From: Floridanema aerugineum
GTDB taxonomy: Bacteria; Cyanobacteriota; Cyanobacteriia; Cyanobacteriales; Aerosakkonemataceae
Direction: 5' to 3'
NCBI RefSeq assembly: GCF_041929345.1
Contig: NZ_JBHFNQ010000101.1
Span: forward strand, 23,827 to 87,826
DNA: 64,000 nt
Below the pieces are notes generated by a model that made no database searches, was not told the DNA's origin, and saw only the letters and a list, made by a program, of their open reading frames with translations. Every line of letters starts with the position of its first letter. The stretch's first letter is position 1. This document shows positions 59,516 to 64,000 of this stretch, in pieces. The translations under genes and the position numbers were made by a program.

Positions 59516-62500
59516 ATGCCTGAATTAAAACGTTCTCTAGCAGTAGTTATCGGGATTGACAAATACATTAACGGCATCCCGCCCCTGCAAAATGCGGCTA
59601 ATGATGCTAGACAACTCGCTAATTTGTTGACAGAAAAATATCAATACGAAGTTCTGCTTCTGTTGGATTCAGATGCGACTCGCTCTCGTCTCAATGATTT
59701 GTTGACGGCTTTTAAACAGAATATACTACTATTTCCTGATGGAAAAAAAGTAAAAGTTGAATCGGACGATCGCCTGTTATTCTATTTTGCAGGACACGGC
59801 GAGGCTCCCGATCCGCTGGATACCTCAGAGGGGCTAGCAGGTTACTTAATACCCCAAGACGGAGAACACAGCGATCACAATACTTGGCTATCAATGTTGC
59901 GACTCCACAATGATCTGATTGAATTGCCTTGCCGCCATCTGTTGATCGTCCTTGACTGCTGCAATGCAGGGACTTTTCGCTGGGCGACACGGAAACGAGA
60001 GGCAAGGCGATCGCAAAAACTCTACCAAGAACGTTACGATCGCTACACCTCTGGTTATGCTATGCAAGTCATTACCTCTGCTGCCCACGATGAAAAAGCA
60101 GCTGATTCCTCGGCTCGTTTTGGACAGTTTGATCGTGAAATTTCAGGTCATTCTCCCTTTGCAGAACTGTTATTTCAGGGGCTAAATGGAGACGCTGATA
60201 TTACTAAAGATGGTGTAATTACTGCCACAGAACTATATGTTTATTTAGACGGCGAATTACCCAAAAGAAATTCCAAACAAACTCCTGGGATCTGTGACTT
60301 TGGTCGTCACGACAAAGGACAATATATTTTTCCCCTTCCCAATTTTGATCGCGATCGATTGCCAACAGCCCCGATTCTCACTGAAAAAACAAATCCTTAC
60401 AAAGGCTTAGAGTCATTTGAAGAAAAAGACAGTAACAAATTTTTTGGCAGAAAAGCTTTGACTGAAAACCTAGTTAAGTTTGTAGAAGAACACACATTAA
60501 CTATTGTTTTGGGTGCTTCTGGTTTGGGTAAATCTAGTTTAGTAAAAGCTGGATTAATTCCCAAGTTAAAAAATCAAAGTACTTGGCGTATACTGCCTCT
60601 CATCCGTCTAGAAAAATCTCCATTTTATGCTTTAAATGATGCGCTAGAAAGCGAAAACCATCCTGACTGCAAATTGCTACTGGTAATTGACCAGTTTGAA
60701 GAGTTATTTACTGGCAACTCCGATGAGCAAGAGCAAGAAATGTTTCTTGAGGCATTCGCCAAGGCACTTAAAGACTTTCCAAATAGCTTGCGAGTTGTGG
60801 TGACGCTAAGAGACGATTTTGAATATCGGTTCAGTAATACGGCTTTAGCGCCATATTGGGAGGGTGCGAAATTCGATCTGCTGTCAAAAACGACGATGAC
60901 GCGGGAGGAATTACGAGAAATTATTGTCGAACCTGCACTCGCTAAGGCAATGGATTTTGAACCGCCAAGTTTAGTAGATAAATTAATTGATGAAGTAATA
61001 CAAATGCCGGGAGGACTACCTCTGCTTTCGTTTACCCTAAGCGAACTTTATTTGAAATATATCAAAGATGTGAGTGAAGGGAAAAGAAACGATCGAGTAA
61101 TTACTGAAGATAATTATAAAGAATTGGGAGGAGTAACGAAAAGTCTTACTAATAGAGCTAATGAAGAATACAATAAATTAGCCCAAGGAGATAATGCCAA
61201 TGCTTATGCTAAAACAATTCGTAATGTTATGCTGCGGATGGTGGCGATCGGTGGAAGTGAGTTGGCTCGCAGACAAGTGTTAGATAGCGAGTTAGTTTAT
61301 CTAGAACCAGAAGAAAATACGCGAGTTAAAGAGGTAATCGATCGATTTTGTCAAGCACGGTTACTTGTGAGAGGAAAGGATATTAACGGCAATAGATATA
61401 CTGAACCTGCTCACGATATTCTAGTGCGGCAGTGGCCAAAGCTTCAGGAGTGGAAACATGAAAATGAGGCAAAGTTAATCTTGCAGCGTCAACTGACAGA
61501 GGCTGCTGAGGAGTGGAAAAGCCAAGAAGAACCAGTACCTATCGGTTTTCGAGAAAAAGTTGAAGTTCTTGTTCATTGGTACGATCGCACTTTAGAGTTA
61601 TCCGAAAATTTTGGTAACAAAGTCATTGGTAAATTGGTTAAACTCTGGTGGCAAAAACCGGACGAAAGAAAAAATTACCAAAAGAAACGACAAGAGTTTC
61701 TTTGGGATAGCAATCCTCGGCTCGACTTATTGGAAGAGCAACTCAATTCTCAGGACAAATGGTTTAACCAAGTAGAAGCGGAGTTTGTTCAGTACAGCGT
61801 TGAGCGAAAACACCGCTATCGCCGCAGGTTTCAGAATGGAGCGATCGCCCTAATATTAATATTCAGTGGCTTAACTATTTGGGCTATGTCAAATTCTCAA
61901 GAAGCAGAGATCGCTAAAATCAATGCTTATAGACAAGCCTCGGAAACCAACTTGACAGCCAACGAAAATCTAAATGCTTTAATCGATAGCTTGCGAGCAG
62001 CTAAGTCTTTACAAGATCTACGTTTTCAATTATTTAAATCAAACTCCGAACTCCAAAATCAAGTGAAATTAACCTTGCAAAAAGCAGTTTATACAGCTAA
62101 AGAAAAGCGCCTTAGAGGACATTCAAAAAATGTTACTAGCATAGTCGCAAGTTTTAGTCCAAGAGGCGACCTCTTAGTTTCTGCTGGAAATGACGGTACG
62201 ATCTGCTTGTGGGATTTGCAGGGTAAATTGTTGAAAAGCTGGAAAGAAGAGCAAAGTCAAATTTTGAGCATCAGTTTTAGTTCCGACAGTCAGCAATTCG
62301 CTACCGCAGGAGAAGAAGGTATTGTTCGCGTTTGGGATGTGCAGGGTAATTTGTTAAAAGAATGGAATCCAGGTTTAGGTTGGATCAGGAGTATTAATTT
62401 TAGTCCTAAAAGTCAGATATTGGCGATCGGAGGAAAGAACGGCACACTCCTGTGGAACTGGCAGGATGGGCGATCGAGAAAATTGCCAGAACCAGAAAAA

Positions 62501-63736
62501 AATTGGATCTGGAGTGTCAGTTTTAGCCCAGATGGACAGCAATTGGCTACCGCTGGAGCCGATGGTATAGCCCGCTTGTGGGACTTGCAGGGTAAGTTGT
62601 TGAAAGAATTCCCCCACCAAGTATATAAGCTGAGGAGTGTCACTTTTAGCCCGAATGGAAAGCTACTGGCTACAGCTGGAGAGATGGCTACAGGTGAAGA
62701 GAGCGATCTTGTCAGCTTGTGGGACTTACAAGGCAACAACTTGACACAATGGCAACAATCCGCTTGGAACGTCAGTTTTAGCCCCAATGGTCAGCGACTG
62801 GCTACTGCCGGAAAAGACGGGAGTATCCAGTTGCGGAACTTGCAGGGCCGTTTATTGCTAGAGTTGACAAAAAAACGAGAACCGATGAGTACCGTCAGTT
62901 TTAATCCGAAAAACCAGCTATTAGCTACCGCAGGAGATAATGACACAGTAAACTTATGGGATTTACGAGGTAAGCAGTTAGCTGAATTGAAAGCTGAACA
63001 AGATACTGTGCAGAGTATCAGTTTTAGTTCAGATGGTCAGCTGTTAGCAACTACAACAGATGATGGTACTCTCCGTTGGTGGAACTTGCAGGGTGAAGCT
63101 ATAAAAAATGCAAAAGAGGATGTACCTTTGAACGACACTTGCAATCTGAAGGACAAGGGTTTGCAAGTGATCAAAGGCAAGCTAGGGACTATGGAAGGTG
63201 ACAATGCGTTTTTATTCGACTTGGGGGGCAATAAATTAGCAGAAACATCAAAAGGACATCCAAACGGACTCATGAGTATAAGTTGTACTGTGGATGGCAA
63301 GCTGCTGGCAACTGTCGGAGGTGATGGTAAAGTTCGACTCTGGGATTTGCAGAGTCAGCCAGTGAAAACAGAGGGTAAGCAATTCTTAAATCTGGTAAAA
63401 GAATGGTCAGGGGAGCAAGATGTTATCGAGTTCGTACAATTTAGTCGAGATGGGAACCAATTGGCTACTGGAGCAAAAGGTAGCATTTACTTGTGGAACT
63501 TGCAGGGTGAACTTTTAGCAACATGGAAAACGGATCACGATTGGATCAGAAGCATCAGTTTTAGCCCAGATGGAAAGCTGTTGGCTACGGTAGGATATCG
63601 CCAGGGAAATCCTAAATTGTGGCGAATTGAATCATTCGATGAGTTGATGGAACGAGGCTGTAATTGGGTACGTGATTATCTAGTTAGTCTTGATGAAAAA
63701 AATAGCGATCGCCATCTCTGCGACAAAGTACCTTAA
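59516..63736 (+). CDS. Caspase-nSTAND NTPase-WD40 protein (1406 aa)
   Basis: Residues 1-285 are a caspase domain (VVIGIDKYING, His in YFAGHGEAP, Cys in LDCCNAGTFRW). Residues about 295-720 are a STAND-type NTPase: NPYKGLESFEE, Walker A GASGLGKSS, Walker B LLVIDQFEELF. A hydrophobic helix (GAIALILIFSGLTIWAM) lies near residue 780. Residues about 865-1385 are about twelve WD40 repeats (SPDGQQLATAGADGIARLWDLQG). This is an NLR-like build: propeller sensor, NTPase switch, caspase effector. The WD repeats are internally similar, which fits rapid sensor diversification. The membrane helix would place the propeller on one side of a membrane or serve as a hinge. Confidence 0.88.
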   Translation: MPELKRSLAVVIGIDKYINGIPPLQNAANDARQLANLLTEKYQYEVLLLLDSDATRSRLNDLLTAFKQNILLFPDGKKVKVESDDRLLFYFAGHGEAPDPLDTSEGLAGYLIPQDGEHSDHNTWLSMLRLHNDLIELPCRHLLIVLDCCNAGTFRWATRKREARRSQKLYQERYDRYTSGYAMQVITSAAHDEKAADSSARFGQFDREISGHSPFAELLFQGLNGDADITKDGVITATELYVYLDGELPKRNSKQTPGICDFGRHDKGQYIFPLPNFDRDRLPTAPILTEKTNPYKGLESFEEKDSNKFFGRKALTENLVKFVEEHTLTIVLGASGLGKSSLVKAGLIPKLKNQSTWRILPLIRLEKSPFYALNDALESENHPDCKLLLVIDQFEELFTGNSDEQEQEMFLEAFAKALKDFPNSLRVVVTLRDDFEYRFSNTALAPYWEGAKFDLLSKTTMTREELREIIVEPALAKAMDFEPPSLVDKLIDEVIQMPGGLPLLSFTLSELYLKYIKDVSEGKRNDRVITEDNYKELGGVTKSLTNRANEEYNKLAQGDNANAYAKTIRNVMLRMVAIGGSELARRQVLDSELVYLEPEENTRVKEVIDRFCQARLLVRGKDINGNRYTEPAHDILVRQWPKLQEWKHENEAKLILQRQLTEAAEEWKSQEEPVPIGFREKVEVLVHWYDRTLELSENFGNKVIGKLVKLWWQKPDERKNYQKKRQEFLWDSNPRLDLLEEQLNSQDKWFNQVEAEFVQYSVERKHRYRRRFQNGAIALILIFSGLTIWAMSNSQEAEIAKINAYRQASETNLTANENLNALIDSLRAAKSLQDLRFQLFKSNSELQNQVKLTLQKAVYTAKEKRLRGHSKNVTSIVASFSPRGDLLVSAGNDGTICLWDLQGKLLKSWKEEQSQILSISFSSDSQQFATAGEEGIVRVWDVQGNLLKEWNPGLGWIRSINFSPKSQILAIGGKNGTLLWNWQDGRSRKLPEPEKNWIWSVSFSPDGQQLATAGADGIARLWDLQGKLLKEFPHQVYKLRSVTFSPNGKLLATAGEMATGEESDLVSLWDLQGNNLTQWQQSAWNVSFSPNGQRLATAGKDGSIQLRNLQGRLLLELTKKREPMSTVSFNPKNQLLATAGDNDTVNLWDLRGKQLAELKAEQDTVQSISFSSDGQLLATTTDDGTLRWWNLQGEAIKNAKEDVPLNDTCNLKDKGLQVIKGKLGTMEGDNAFLFDLGGNKLAETSKGHPNGLMSISCTVDGKLLATVGGDGKVRLWDLQSQPVKTEGKQFLNLVKEWSGEQDVIEFVQFSRDGNQLATGAKGSIYLWNLQGELLATWKTDHDWIRSISFSPDGKLLATVGYRQGNPKLWRIESFDELMERGCNWVRDYLVSLDEKNSDRHLCDKVP

Positions 63737-64000
63737 TCTGTTAATCAGGAAACAAGCAGTATTGACGAAAGTTGTAGACATAGCCTCAATCAGCAGTCAA
63801 GAACAGAAGCATTTGCAACTATTAGTAGAGGTGACACAATTTTTGAGAGTCAATCACAAGCTGACGGGGTGACAACAATCGGTAAACCCCTTACTGCGTG
63901 CGGGGTTTACCGATTGTTGTCAAAAAAAAAGAGGTCTGCTATTCTCAAGAAGACCTAATTAACGAAAATAATGAATTTATTACCATTATTTTACACCGAA
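63737..64000. other. 3' intergenic end of window
   Basis: No convincing gene is seen. A short frame (63690-63872) overlaps the WD40 gene end but has no good start. The stretch contains the large hairpin listed separately and a smaller AGGTCT/AGACCT inverted repeat at 63932-63956. Confidence 0.4.
63870..63922. repeat. Perfect 21-bp inverted repeat
   Basis: Twenty-one bases at 63870-63890 (TGACAACAATC...) are perfectly complementary to 63902-63922 (...GATTGTTGTCA), with an 11-base loop. A run of A follows on the plus strand, so it is not a normal plus-strand terminator. It would form a very stable hairpin in RNA and may end or protect the STAND transcript, or be a small repeat element. Confidence 0.7.

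Noticed and set aside
63690..63872. 60-residue gene after the WD40 protein
   Set aside because: It starts inside the WD40 gene and has no ribosome binding site. The WD40 protein already has the normal family terminus, so a frameshift is not needed.
63870..63922. Intrinsic terminator for the STAND gene
   Set aside because: The stem is followed by A residues, not T, on the plus strand; listed as a hairpin instead.
1..64000. rRNA, tRNA or transposase genes
   Set aside because: None recognised on either strand; the plasmid/mobile reading rests on replication and PRTRC genes only.

Overview
The window reads as a filamentous, Microcoleus/Oscillatoria- or Nostoc-type cyanobacterium. Evidence: frequent HIP1 octamers (GCGATCGC) and their derivatives, long TPR proteins of the cyanobacterial 'QQSLAIAREIGDR' style, CHAT and caspase-like proteases, CHASE2 and DUF1822 genes, and G-rich intergenic repeats. 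The genus cannot be fixed from this sequence. No rRNA, tRNA, transposase, integrase or CRISPR array was seen.

The layout alternates by strand. Plus-strand blocks hold conflict or cell-death type genes. Minus-strand blocks hold a plasmid- or phage-like replication core. (1) 1-12955, plus: five TPR genes, the first interrupted by an in-frame TGA, four of them sharing an unnamed ~110-residue domain. Between them lies a 1390-residue protein with nucleoside phosphorylase, TPR, GreA/B-C-like and PIN-like regions. (2) 12961-25000, minus: family A DNA polymerase with proofreading motifs, DnaX, an unusual beta clamp, a Gp157-like protein, a small protein with an SSB-like tail, a decayed PD-(D/E)XK protein and several orphans. 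A ~140-bp tandem array carrying 14 TAGGGTA/TACCCTA heptamers looks like an iteron origin or operator. (3) 25131-47287, plus: five CHAT proteases (one fused to a membrane CHASE2 sensor) and one Tat-exported caspase, with a sigma-like HTH protein, DUF1822, DUF928-like and zinc-ribbon membrane proteins. (4) 47316-54852, minus: a prim-pol primase, orphan genes, a GIY-YIG protein and a PRTRC cassette (E-like, C, unknown, B, A, ThiF). The cassette amounts to a ubiquitin-like conjugation set: E1, E2-like, Ub-like and JAMM protease. (5) 54853-55846: mostly non-coding, with a MITE-like inverted repeat and a truncated caspase gene. (6) 55847-63736, plus: a caspase/alpha-beta-hydrolase fusion and a caspase/nSTAND/WD40 protein.

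The two minus-strand modules share six copies of the hairpin word GCGCGTCAGCGC, which I did not see in the plus-strand blocks. The E-like PRTRC protein ends in a beta-clamp-binding motif, and module 2 encodes its own clamp. The simplest reading is one mobile or extrachromosomal replicon core that has been interrupted by, or has accumulated, blocks of NLR/caspase-type defence or programmed-death genes. Family names come from recognised motifs and remembered family features, not from database searches.
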